A DNA stretch of 64,000 nt from Parapedobacter defluvii (GTDB taxonomy: Bacteria > Bacteroidota > Bacteroidia > Sphingobacteriales > Sphingobacteriaceae): NCBI RefSeq assembly GCF_014642075.1, contig NZ_BMIK01000017.1, positions 1-64,000 of the forward strand, in the 5' to 3' direction. A model generated the notes under the pieces. It was given only the letters and a program-made list of their open reading frames with translations, was not told the DNA's origin and did not search any database. Within the stretch, counting starts at the first letter, position 1. Every line of letters starts with the position of its first letter. This document shows positions 51,683-60,004 of the stretch, piece after piece. The translations under genes were made by a program, and so were the position numbers.

Positions 51683-52736
51683 CCATCTGCTGTATTTCCT
51701 CCTGGGTCAGTGCTTTGTCGAAAATACGCAGTTCGTCGATCAAACTGAGATCCGACAAGTGCCCCCATTCGGTAAAATTGGGTGCTCCAGAACCAATGGT
51801 AAGGATATCACAGTTTGCCCAGCTGATTCCCGGGTAGGCTCCTTGGCTTACCACATTGCCGTTGATGTACACCGCACATTGGTCTCCCGCAATCGTAAAT
51901 GCGACGTGTATCCAATCGCTGCCTGCGTCGATATCCGCCGCTGCACCGCCATCAAACCAGTTGTCTGCGGCACCATTCCCCACATTGAGCTTGATCCGTT
52001 GCTTTGCACCCGCTGCTTCGCGGAATAAGCGGAAGCCGCTTGTTCGGTTATTGTTCGTCGGATCGGGAGGACTCACTGTCAAAATACCCCCGCGGTCTGG
52101 CACGGCGTTCACTTTATACCAGAACGACGCGCTGAACTCGTCGTTGATCACGTCGGCAGCCGGCAACGTTAGGTAGCCATTGGTCGCACCGGCGTAGGCA
52201 CGCCCCGATTTGCCTGCTGCAAAACCCGGGCTTCCCACCTTGGTTGCACTGATATTTCCCAAAAGATCGAGGTAAACATCTCCCTCAAACGGCATGTAGA
52301 AGATCTCGCCGTCGTATTTGGCTTGATATACGTTGCTGATTTCAAAATCAAAGCTTTTGGTTGTGCTTTTGCCGGACACATCCGTAGCCGTCACTTCCAC
52401 GGTATAGTCGCCAATGGGCAGTGTTTCGCTGAGGTGCGTTGCCGCTACCCTGCGGTAGTCTTTGAAGCTGTCAAGCGTAGTCAATGTGTTTCCGTTGAGT
52501 GCGACGGAAATCGACGTGATCTCGATGTCGTCCTTTACCTCGAACTCAAAATTGATTTTTGTCGATTCCTCTGTAAATGGAATCAGTACAACGTCTGTAG
52601 CCGGATAGCCGATGGTTACTTCCGGGGCAGACTCATCGGCTCCGGGCTGTACCGGTTGGATGTCGTCGATATAGCCGTTTTGGCACGACGTAGCAACAAA
52701 CAGCAAGACGAGCAGTTTATTTAGTTTCTTGTTCAT
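51669..52736 (-). CDS. LamG-domain surface glycan-binding lipoprotein
   Basis: The 355-residue protein has a lipobox ATSC (Cys about residue 18), an Ig-like region (about 45-135) and a concanavalin/LamG-type jelly roll (about 145-350) with the usual marks: YMPFEGDVYLDLLGN, EFSASFWYKV, WIHVAFTIAGDQCAVYINGNVV and LSLIDELRIFDKALTQEEI. It comes third in the operon, right after SusD, where surface glycan-binding proteins are expected. No catalytic residues are evident, so binding rather than cleavage is likely. Confidence 0.92.
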   Translation of the reverse strand: MNKKLNKLLVLLFVATSCQNGYIDDIQPVQPGADESAPEVTIGYPATDVVLIPFTEESTKINFEFEVKDDIEITSISVALNGNTLTTLDSFKDYRRVAATHLSETLPIGDYTVEVTATDVSGKSTTKSFDFEISNVYQAKYDGEIFYMPFEGDVYLDLLGNISATKVGSPGFAAGKSGRAYAGATNGYLTLPAADVINDEFSASFWYKVNAVPDRGGILTVSPPDPTNNNRTSGFRLFREAAGAKQRIKLNVGNGAADNWFDGGAAADIDAGSDWIHVAFTIAGDQCAVYINGNVVSQGAYPGISWANCDILTIGSGAPNFTEWGHLSDLSLIDELRIFDKALTQEEIQQMVEDN

Positions 52737-52765
52737 TTCAATGCCTATTTAAGTTTCTAATTGGT

Positions 52766-54301
52766 CTATTGATTTTCGTCTCTCAACTGGGGCAGGATAT
52801 CCTGTTGGTCCAGTGGATAGGGATAAAATCTATTCGTTGCCGCATCATAGGTACGTCCGCCATAAGAGAGCTCGGCCGTGCGATCGTGCCGCACCAGGTC
52901 ATAAAACCGGACACCCCACTCACCCGCGAACTCCGCAAATTTTTCATCCAGTACCTGATCAAGCGTAACGCCGCTTAATGGACCAAGGCCTACCCGGCTG
53001 CGTACGGCATTTACCGCTGCATCGGCCGTCATTACTGAGCTGGTGGCACCACTGGTCAACGCCTCGGCATGCATCAGCAGTATTTCCGCATAGCGGATGC
53101 AGGTAAAGTTTTTATTTTCACCGTATGCGGTTCGGCCTTCGGTAAGCATGGTGGAGGGCCAATAGTGCTTGCCACTGTAGAATTTGGTCCGGACGCTGTT
53201 GTTGAAGACATCGCCATCCGGGGTGGTATTGGAAATCCAGCTTGGGGTACCGGGGTATGCATTGCGTAAGTTCGTTATACCATCGGGTGTGAAAATCACC
53301 GTGGTCTCAAGGCGTTCCCGCTCACCGCGGTCGAGCATGAACTGGATGTATTTCATGCTGGGTTCCCAAAAACCCCAGCCGCCACTGGCACCACTCCGTG
53401 CAGGTGTCCAGCTTGTGGGGCCGAAGAAATCCCACAGATACTTATTGGACGCACCCGATCCCGTGCCATAGTCAGAATATTGAAACTCCAACAGATTTTC
53501 GTCGTTGAGCTTGCCACGTAGTTTAAACAAGTGATAGTAATCCGGTTCCAGGATAAACAGCCCACTGTTTATGATCTGGCCGGTAGCTTCTGCTACGGCA
53601 GGATAATTTTTCAGTTCCAAATTGGCAAGTGCCTTCACGGCAAGCGCGGTATAGCGGGTGACGCCACCGCGTACATCCGATCGTTGGTTCGGCCGCATGT
53701 CAGGCAACAATGGAATTGCTTCGTCCATGAGTGCAGATATATGCTGCATGACTTCTTCAAAACTAGACAATTCCACATTGAGCAACTCAGAAGGTTGCGA
53801 AGAAGGAGGAATCAAGATTCTTCCCCAAAGGCGGGCCAATTGCAGGAATTCAAACCCCTGCATCACCTTGATCTCTGCAATGTATTGCTGGGCGGTCGTC
53901 GCATTGGCACCGGCCTCCTGGTATTTCTGTATTTCTTCGATCGCACCCTGCCAATAGATCAGGTCGCTATAGAGGCTGGTCCAGGAGTTATTCATTGCCC
54001 AGAAATTGCGGTCGTACCGAAAACTATCTGCCTGCGCAAACAACGGTTGGTCGCCGCGTCCGCCGATGTCGATGTCATCACCCCGTACGGCAAGGGTAGG
54101 ATAAACTTCCCATCCAAAGTCATACAATTGATTGTAAGCGCCATACAGCATCAACACCATATTCTGGGTTTGTGTATAGTCAGTTCCCTCAGCAATCTGC
54201 TGATTTTCGAGCGGTTCATCCAATAGGCTGCTACACGATGTGCCGAGCAACAGTCCGAAGAATATCATCGCCCCATATTGAGTATTTCGTATCGCTTTCA
54301 T
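52766..54301 (-). CDS. SusD/RagB-family nutrient-binding lipoprotein
   Basis: The 511-residue protein has a lipobox GTSC (Cys about residue 23) followed by SSLLDEPLENQ, as in many SusD proteins. The helical core contains YIAEIKVMQGFEFLQLARLWGRI (about 150), and the C-terminal block FAEFAGEWGVRFYDLVRHDRT (about 455) matches the RagB fold. It follows its SusC by 18 bp and should form the SusCD complex that binds and imports the oligosaccharide released by the surface enzymes of this operon. Confidence 0.95.
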   Translation of the reverse strand: MKAIRNTQYGAMIFFGLLLGTSCSSLLDEPLENQQIAEGTDYTQTQNMVLMLYGAYNQLYDFGWEVYPTLAVRGDDIDIGGRGDQPLFAQADSFRYDRNFWAMNNSWTSLYSDLIYWQGAIEEIQKYQEAGANATTAQQYIAEIKVMQGFEFLQLARLWGRILIPPSSQPSELLNVELSSFEEVMQHISALMDEAIPLLPDMRPNQRSDVRGGVTRYTALAVKALANLELKNYPAVAEATGQIINSGLFILEPDYYHLFKLRGKLNDENLLEFQYSDYGTGSGASNKYLWDFFGPTSWTPARSGASGGWGFWEPSMKYIQFMLDRGERERLETTVIFTPDGITNLRNAYPGTPSWISNTTPDGDVFNNSVRTKFYSGKHYWPSTMLTEGRTAYGENKNFTCIRYAEILLMHAEALTSGATSSVMTADAAVNAVRSRVGLGPLSGVTLDQVLDEKFAEFAGEWGVRFYDLVRHDRTAELSYGGRTYDAATNRFYPYPLDQQDILPQLRDENQ

Positions 54302-54319
54302 GTTATCTTTCCTTATGCT

Positions 54320-57300
54320 TTACAGTTTAATGGTTACGCCCAAGGTGTAAATGGCGGGGATAGGGTACACTTCCCGATCCACCCCATCGGCTACTTCCGG
54401 ATTAAAGCCGTTATATTTAAACATCGTGAGGGGCCGCTCTGCGGTGAGGGTTACCCGGGTTTCCGGCCACGTTATGCCGTTAATTTCTTTACCCAGGAAT
54501 GAATAAGACAGGCGTACATTCTGTAACCGGAAGTAAGAACCCTTTTCCACGAAATAGCTGCTCATGACTTGATTCCATGCCCTGCGCAATCCGGAGGCCG
54601 ATGGATAATTCTTCGCTGAGCCCCTTTCTTCTGTCCACAGGTTAGTGGCTAGGTCGGCGTCGATGTTGGTATCGTTGGTGAAAATCATTTCACCGCGCTT
54701 GCGATTCAGGATGTGATATCCCATTTGTCCTTGCAGCAACGCAGCAAATTCCAGCTTTTTATACCGGAAACCGAGGTTGGCGCCCCACGTAAAATCCGGC
54801 ATGTAAGAGCCCAACACGACACGGTCCTTGTCGTCGATGATACCGTCTCCGTTCTGGTCCTTGAAAATCAAATCGCCAGGCACCAAGCTTTTTTCGGAAA
54901 TAAAATCCGCATTATAGGTGTTTTGAATTTCCTGTGTATCATCGAACACCCCGGTGACCTCATATCCATAGAACGCTTGGTAAGGCTGACCAATGATGGA
55001 ACGCTGGCGGAATTCAGCCGAACCGGCGTTCAGGCCATCGGCACCACCGAGCCCAAGCACTTTATTTTTCAGCGTAGCGATGTTTCCTCCGATGTTATAG
55101 GAGAAATCTTCCGACAGGTTGTCGCGCCAATTCAGGTTAAGCTCCAACCCCTGGTTTCGGATCTCACCCACACTGCGACGTTCGGCAGATGCGAATACCG
55201 GTGGCACGATGGTCACCGCCAGATTGCGTGTATCGCGGATAAAGTAATCGGCTTCCAAAGACAGACGGTTGTTCAGGAACTGCGCATCCAAACCAAAGTT
55301 CTTCTCTACTGTGGTCTCCCATTGGGTGATAAGGTCAAAGGTCGGGTTCAGCCGCCTACCGATTATCCGGGTGCCATCAATCGCTCCATTGTTTTCCTCT
55401 ACGGTGGGCAGCCCTACGGAAGGACTGATCGCGTCATTCCCCAACTGCCCCCATGATGCCCGGAATTTCAAGAAGTCTATGCCTTCCACATCAAAGAAAT
55501 CTTCTTCAGATAAAACCCATCCGGCACCCACCGTAGCAAAATTACCCCAGGTCTTCTGGAACTTGTTGTTGCCGTCGCGTCTAAACGTAGTATATAAGAG
55601 GTAACGGTCGTCGTAGTTATAAGCTGCCCGGCCAAAGAAAGAGAGAAATTGAAGATTGGCATTGATGGCTTTATCGTCTCCATCATTCGCATCTCCGATT
55701 CCGTTGACGTCAAACTCGGTGGCATTGGAAAGATACCAAAACTGTTCAGCGGCCCGGGAAGGTGCTGGTGCAATTCCAGTCCCCCTGGCGTACAGTAACT
55801 CTGCGTACTCACTTCGATAGGATTGCCCCAATACCACGTTTAGGTTATGTTTGCCAAAATTGTCATCGTAGGTCAGAAAATTATCCCATACCTGGTCAAA
55901 ACTTGATGTATTCCTTCGGCGAATAGCCGATTGGTGTTGCGTAACCCCGTCATTATATTCAAAATCAACACGTCGGGTATTTACGAAGCCAAGTCCATAG
56001 TTGTATTGTGTGCGGAATTTAAGTTTGTTTTCCCAAACATTCACCTCTGCGTGGAAGTTACCCAGCATTTTGGCCACGTGGTTTCGGTTGTCGATGTATT
56101 CCAGCGGGAAGAACGGATTCTGGCTACCCCGGTAGCCGATCTGTTGTGCATTGGCATATTTGACCGGCGTTGCCTTGGCATTTCCGTCATCGTACACTGG
56201 CAGGATCGGTACCGCAAAATAAGAGCGGAACCACGCCGTGTTCTCGCCATTGTATTGACGGGCGGTGCTCACGTTGAAGTTGCCACCGACGTTTAACCAG
56301 TCTTTCACCTTGCTATCTACTTTTACACGAAAATTCAATCGCCGGTAGTTATTGCGCTGCAAATCCAGCAACCCCTCTTGGTTGAAGTAGCTACCACCGA
56401 TGGAATAGCGTGTACTCTCACCCCCGCCATTAAACGAAAGATTATGATTTTGTATCGGAGCAGGGCTCATGATTTCGTTGTACCAGTCGGTATTGACATC
56501 CGGCAGATTCGGATCGATCCGGCTGCGGCCGTACCGCTGCATGGCGTTTTGTACCAGGGCAATATCCGCTGCGCTCCCGGTTTGGTTGATGTACTGCACA
56601 AACTGCTGGGCATTTGCCATTTTCAGCACATTTTGTGGATTCTGTATCCCGTAGTATGCATCATAAACGATTTCGCCCGGTTTGTTATAGGCGCCTGATT
56701 TGGTTTCAATCAGCACGACACCATTGCCGGCACGAACCCCGTAAATGGCCGATGCCGAAGCATCTTTCAATACAGAGATCGTCTCGATGTCATTGGGATT
56801 GAGAAAATCGATGTTATCGAAAAACATCCCATCGACAACGTACAGGGGTGCGGCATTTCCCTCGAACGAACCGATACCCCGCAGCCGCACGGTGGGCGAC
56901 GCACCGGGTGCACCATTACTCACGATCTGAACACCGGCTACCCGTCCCTGCAAAGACTGCATCGCCTGCGCGTTGGGTGTTTTCGCAATGTCATCTGCAC
57001 GTACCGTGACAACCGCCGTCGTTAAATCCCGCTGGCGTTGCGTACCGTACCCCACCACTACGACTTCTTCCAATTCGGTGCCTTGATCCTCCAGCACCAC
57101 ATCAACCATTGTCCGGCCTGCAATCGGTATTTCCTGTGCGGCAAAGCCCAACGACCGGAAAATCAATGTGTCAGTGCCTGCAGCCTCAATGGAATAGTTT
57201 CCCGAAGCATCCGTCTGTGCGGCCGTAGTAGAACCTTTTACCAGGACTGTTACGCCCGGGATCCCGCCCGATGTCAGGGCGTCGGTCACTTTCCCGCTTA

Positions 57301-57373
57301 CTCTGCTTTGCTGCCCATATGCCGCAACGGACCACATGCACAGCGTCAATAAGCACGTAAATAAACTCCTCAT
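54320..57373 (-). CDS. SusC/RagA-family TonB-dependent transporter
   Basis: The 1017-residue protein has a signal peptide (ending AAYGQ at about 21), a carboxypeptidase-regulatory-like domain (about 25-95), a plug (VVVVGYGTQRQRD box, DASASAIYGVRAGNGVV box about residue 210) and a barrel. There is no STN domain, so sigma/FecR signalling through this protein is not expected, and no regulator gene flanks the operon. It heads an eight-gene minus-strand operon. Its leader carries the TAACCAATTA element 14-23 nt before the start codon, and a 19-bp inverted repeat lies 262 bp upstream (57635-57653). Confidence 0.96.
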   Translation of the reverse strand: MRSLFTCLLTLCMWSVAAYGQQSRVSGKVTDALTSGGIPGVTVLVKGSTTAAQTDASGNYSIEAAGTDTLIFRSLGFAAQEIPIAGRTMVDVVLEDQGTELEEVVVVGYGTQRQRDLTTAVVTVRADDIAKTPNAQAMQSLQGRVAGVQIVSNGAPGASPTVRLRGIGSFEGNAAPLYVVDGMFFDNIDFLNPNDIETISVLKDASASAIYGVRAGNGVVLIETKSGAYNKPGEIVYDAYYGIQNPQNVLKMANAQQFVQYINQTGSAADIALVQNAMQRYGRSRIDPNLPDVNTDWYNEIMSPAPIQNHNLSFNGGGESTRYSIGGSYFNQEGLLDLQRNNYRRLNFRVKVDSKVKDWLNVGGNFNVSTARQYNGENTAWFRSYFAVPILPVYDDGNAKATPVKYANAQQIGYRGSQNPFFPLEYIDNRNHVAKMLGNFHAEVNVWENKLKFRTQYNYGLGFVNTRRVDFEYNDGVTQHQSAIRRRNTSSFDQVWDNFLTYDDNFGKHNLNVVLGQSYRSEYAELLYARGTGIAPAPSRAAEQFWYLSNATEFDVNGIGDANDGDDKAINANLQFLSFFGRAAYNYDDRYLLYTTFRRDGNNKFQKTWGNFATVGAGWVLSEEDFFDVEGIDFLKFRASWGQLGNDAISPSVGLPTVEENNGAIDGTRIIGRRLNPTFDLITQWETTVEKNFGLDAQFLNNRLSLEADYFIRDTRNLAVTIVPPVFASAERRSVGEIRNQGLELNLNWRDNLSEDFSYNIGGNIATLKNKVLGLGGADGLNAGSAEFRQRSIIGQPYQAFYGYEVTGVFDDTQEIQNTYNADFISEKSLVPGDLIFKDQNGDGIIDDKDRVVLGSYMPDFTWGANLGFRYKKLEFAALLQGQMGYHILNRKRGEMIFTNDTNIDADLATNLWTEERGSAKNYPSASGLRRAWNQVMSSYFVEKGSYFRLQNVRLSYSFLGKEINGITWPETRVTLTAERPLTMFKYNGFNPEVADGVDREVYPIPAIYTLGVTIKL

Positions 57374-57386
57374 GTTGTACTCAATT

Positions 57387-57396
57387 TAATTGGTTA
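57387..57396 (-). promoter_or_regulatory. susC leader element before the eight-gene operon
   Basis: The minus strand reads TAACCAATTA, 14-23 nt upstream of the susC ATG, the same place as the related element at 6581-6596. It is fully complementary to positions 11562-11571 of the candidate small RNA. Confidence 0.45.
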
Positions 57397-57634
57397 TAAT
57401 AATGTGTGTTGTCCTCACCAGCAATTTGCTGATTTCAAATAGGTTACTATAAAACCCCTAAGCGGGCCCATATGTTTTACAAAAATGTGATGTATCGTCT
57501 TACATTTCAAAAAAACAGCTAACACATCCCTACATCATCCTAAAATGAATTTCTCATTTGCTTTCTAAAACCAACTTAACAAATTAATATTCAAATAATT
57601 GACTTCAAATCATACTTACTCATCAACAACAGTT

Positions 57635-57653
57635 TTGTGTATTTTATACACTA
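57635..57653. promoter_or_regulatory. 19-bp inverted repeat TTGTGTA-N5-TACACTA
   Basis: Same length, half-site and spacing as the repeat in the small-RNA promoter at 11516-11534, with one difference in one half-site. It lies in the 409-bp gene-free stretch (57374-57782) between the divergent susC and the hypothetical gene, 262 bp from susC and 130 bp from the other start. The stretch is AT-rich and also has a short palindrome (CAGCAA/TTGCTG near 57420). No clear -33/-7 pair was found for susC. Confidence 0.5.
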
Positions 57654-57723
57654 TATGGAATGAGAGGTAATGATGTAGTCAATTGATAGAAGGTAACGGC
57701 TGTTCATATACAAAAACAAGTCG

Positions 57724-57754
57724 TTTAGAACATAATCCGATGGCTGTAAGTTTT
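57724..57754 (+). promoter_or_regulatory. Possible promoter of the hypothetical gene
   Basis: TTTA (57724-57727), 19 bp, TAAGTTTT (57747-57754), one mismatch in each element, 28 bp upstream of the ATG at 57783. Confidence 0.45.
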
Positions 57755-57782
57755 TGGTATTCAACTTGCGTGCAGGTGAGCC

Positions 57783-58331
57783 ATGGAAAACAACCCGCTT
57801 GTCTTATATCGTCAATGGCTTATGAAACAATACGTTGTATGGGCCGATGCGATCGCCTCTGCCGCCATGGATAGTTTTGACGCGCTATACCATGAAAGTA
57901 TACGCCTATTTGGCGTTTCTGTGGAGGAAATGTATAGTTTTGTTTCTCCGGACGGCCAGAACGATGGTATGGGAGAAACCTACCGGCGTGGAAAACATAC
58001 ACTTCGGCTCCTCAGCTATATCGAACATACGCTGGCCAAACGAAACGTCGGTATAACGGCACTTATTGCATCGCTGTTGTTTGAGATCACCGAAAAACAT
58101 AAACCGGTTCCGTTGAGTGAAAACGAATATAAGAAAGTACTAGACCGGGCACGTTCCGATTACCACCAAGCCATCACCATGGCTGACCAAGCAAGTATGA
58201 AAGCCTATGAGAACCACCTAAAAACCCTGGAAGAAGATCAGGAAGCACGGCGATTCATGGATGAAACCTGGAGATCATTTTCAGAAACGAAATTCAATCC
58301 GCACACCATTGCGGCATTTGGAGCGCTGTGA
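57783..58331 (+). CDS. Hypothetical cytoplasmic protein
   Basis: The 182-residue product has no signal peptide, no membrane segment and no motif I recognise. It is mostly helical: a first part rich in aromatic residues (MENNPLVLYRQWLMKQYVVW), a middle with YRRGKHTLRLLSYIEHTLAKRNVGITALIASLLFE, and a charged C-terminal half with Lys, Glu and Asp typical of a helical bundle. It stands alone between the large uptake operon and the convergent SDR gene (13 bp between stops), with codon use like its neighbours. No function is proposed. Confidence 0.8.
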   Translation: MENNPLVLYRQWLMKQYVVWADAIASAAMDSFDALYHESIRLFGVSVEEMYSFVSPDGQNDGMGETYRRGKHTLRLLSYIEHTLAKRNVGITALIASLLFEITEKHKPVPLSENEYKKVLDRARSDYHQAITMADQASMKAYENHLKTLEEDQEARRFMDETWRSFSETKFNPHTIAAFGAL

Positions 58332-58344
58332 ACCCCAAGTGACC

Positions 58345-59229
58345 TCATTTCGCCTGCCGTGTCATTTTTTCCAAGGCATCCCATAGATCCGCCGGGATAG
58401 CCTCCAAACCGCTGAATTGTCCTGCACCTTGCAACCATTCGCCCCCGTCAATCGTGATAACCTCGCCGTTGATATAACCTGCAAAATCAGACAAGAGGAA
58501 AGCGGCCAGGTTTGCCAGCTCCTGGTGATCACCCACACGCTTGAGCGGAACACGGTTTTTGAAATCAAATTGTTGAGCTAAATCACCCGGTAACAACCGT
58601 TCCCAAGCACCTTTGGTGGGAAAAGGCCCTGGGGCGATGGCGTTGCTACGGATCCTATATTTTCCCCACTCTACAGCCAATGATCGCGTGAGAGCTAATA
58701 CTCCTCCTTTGGCCGCCGCCGAGGGCACCACATAGGCAGACCCGGTGAAAGCATAGGTAGTGACGATATTCAGTATGCTGGCAGGTTGTCCCTGTGCGAT
58801 CCAATGCTTACCAAACACTAAGGTACAGTTGGCTGTACCCTTTAGCACAATGTCGATGATGGTCGAAAACGCGTTGGCGGAGAGACGCTCGGTAGGCGAG
58901 ATGAAATTGCCGGCCGCGTTATTCAGCAGCGCATCCACGCGGCCAAATCTGTCGAGCGTAGCCGCCACAAGATGTTCGATGGCGGCCACATCCCGCACGT
59001 CACAGGCTACCGGCAATACCTGTCCTCCGGTTTCTGCGGTCATTTCTTCCGCCGCTTTTTCCAACACCTCCTTTTTGCGGCTCGCGATAACCACCGCTGC
59101 ACCTAGCCGGAGAAAATAGGTAGCCATGGCTCTTCCCAATCCTGTACCACCGCCGGTAACAACAATGGTCTTGCCGTTTAACGCCCCTTCGCGCAACGCT
59201 CCCTGAATTTCACTAGCGATGCCTTCCAT
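58345..59229 (-). CDS. SDR-family oxidoreductase (2,4-dienoyl-CoA reductase-like)
   Basis: The 294-residue protein is a short-chain dehydrogenase/reductase. The dinucleotide motif TGGGTGLG (about 25-32), the Asp of DVRD and the NNAAG motif (about 107) are present. The usual Tyr-x-x-x-Lys is not in normal form: the segment runs AYVVPSAAAKGGVLALTRSLAVEW, with the Lys in place, as in peroxisomal and mitochondrial 2,4-dienoyl-CoA reductases, which lack the catalytic Tyr. It follows an enoyl-CoA hydratase gene by 5 bp, which supports a role in oxidation of unsaturated fatty acids with NADPH. Cytoplasmic. Confidence 0.92.
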   Translation of the reverse strand: MEGIASEIQGALREGALNGKTIVVTGGGTGLGRAMATYFLRLGAAVVIASRKKEVLEKAAEEMTAETGGQVLPVACDVRDVAAIEHLVAATLDRFGRVDALLNNAAGNFISPTERLSANAFSTIIDIVLKGTANCTLVFGKHWIAQGQPASILNIVTTYAFTGSAYVVPSAAAKGGVLALTRSLAVEWGKYRIRSNAIAPGPFPTKGAWERLLPGDLAQQFDFKNRVPLKRVGDHQELANLAAFLLSDFAGYINGEVITIDGGEWLQGAGQFSGLEAIPADLWDALEKMTRQAK

Positions 59230-59234
59230 CGTCC

Positions 59235-59999
59235 CTATTTTTTACTTTTCAAATTGTCAATAATTGCTTTCAGAATCGCCCGGGTAGCGGGAGACCACCA
59301 TTGTTTAAGTAACGACTCAATGGCATCGGTTTGATCGGCTTCAAACCGGGTAATCAGCGATTGCCGTATATTGCGTTTGCTTTGCCGCCAGGCATTCCGC
59401 TCGTACTGTGTGTACTTTCCAATCTGTCGCTCAGCGACCGTGCGGATGCTTTTTGCGTCCACTACTTCATCCACCAAACCAACCTCCATTGCATCACGCG
59501 GATTAAATAATTTGCCTTCCAGCAGGTAACGATACGCCGGGGCATGCCCTAGCCAAAAGCTGTATAGCTGGAAGATGCTCTCCGGGACAATAATTCCGAC
59601 GGGTATTTCATTAAGCCCGATCACGTAGTCGCCCTGAGCCATGATCCGGTAATCACAACAGATGGCCAACACACACCCACCGGCAGGACTGTGTCCGCTG
59701 ATAGCTGCCACAGCCGGTTTATCAAATGCAACCAACGTACGGATGAAACCAAAAAACGTATGCCAGAACCGGCGTACCTCTTCCTCGTTATAGTCATACA
59801 GTGCAACCAAATCAAGACCGGCACTGAAAAAATCTTCTTTGCCGTAAAAAATAATTCCTTCCACAGCGGGATTTCCGCCTGCTTCGATGATGGTCTGCTG
59901 TAGTTCTTCGATCATCTGTTGATCCAACGCGTTTGACCTGCCACGATCCAAATAGATATGGGAAATCCGTTGGTCAACCGTCACCTTAACAAAATCCAT
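59235..59999 (-). CDS. Enoyl-CoA hydratase/isomerase family protein
   Basis: The 254-residue cytoplasmic protein has the crotonase fold. The first oxyanion block is IIFYGKEDFFSAGLDL (about 50-65) and the second is AAISGHSPAGGCVLAICCDYRIM (about 98-120). The two catalytic Glu of true enoyl-CoA hydratases are not obvious at their usual places, although a Glu lies in LNEIPVGI (about 133), so it may be an enoyl-CoA isomerase rather than a hydratase. It is between the plug/MG2 gene (5 bp) and the dienoyl-CoA-reductase-like gene (5 bp), and the latter pairing suits unsaturated fatty-acid breakdown. Confidence 0.92.
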   Translation of the reverse strand: MDFVKVTVDQRISHIYLDRGRSNALDQQMIEELQQTIIEAGGNPAVEGIIFYGKEDFFSAGLDLVALYDYNEEEVRRFWHTFFGFIRTLVAFDKPAVAAISGHSPAGGCVLAICCDYRIMAQGDYVIGLNEIPVGIIVPESIFQLYSFWLGHAPAYRYLLEGKLFNPRDAMEVGLVDEVVDAKSIRTVAERQIGKYTQYERNAWRQSKRNIRQSLITRFEADQTDAIESLLKQWWSPATRAILKAIIDNLKSKK

Positions 60000-60004
60000 A
60001 GGTA

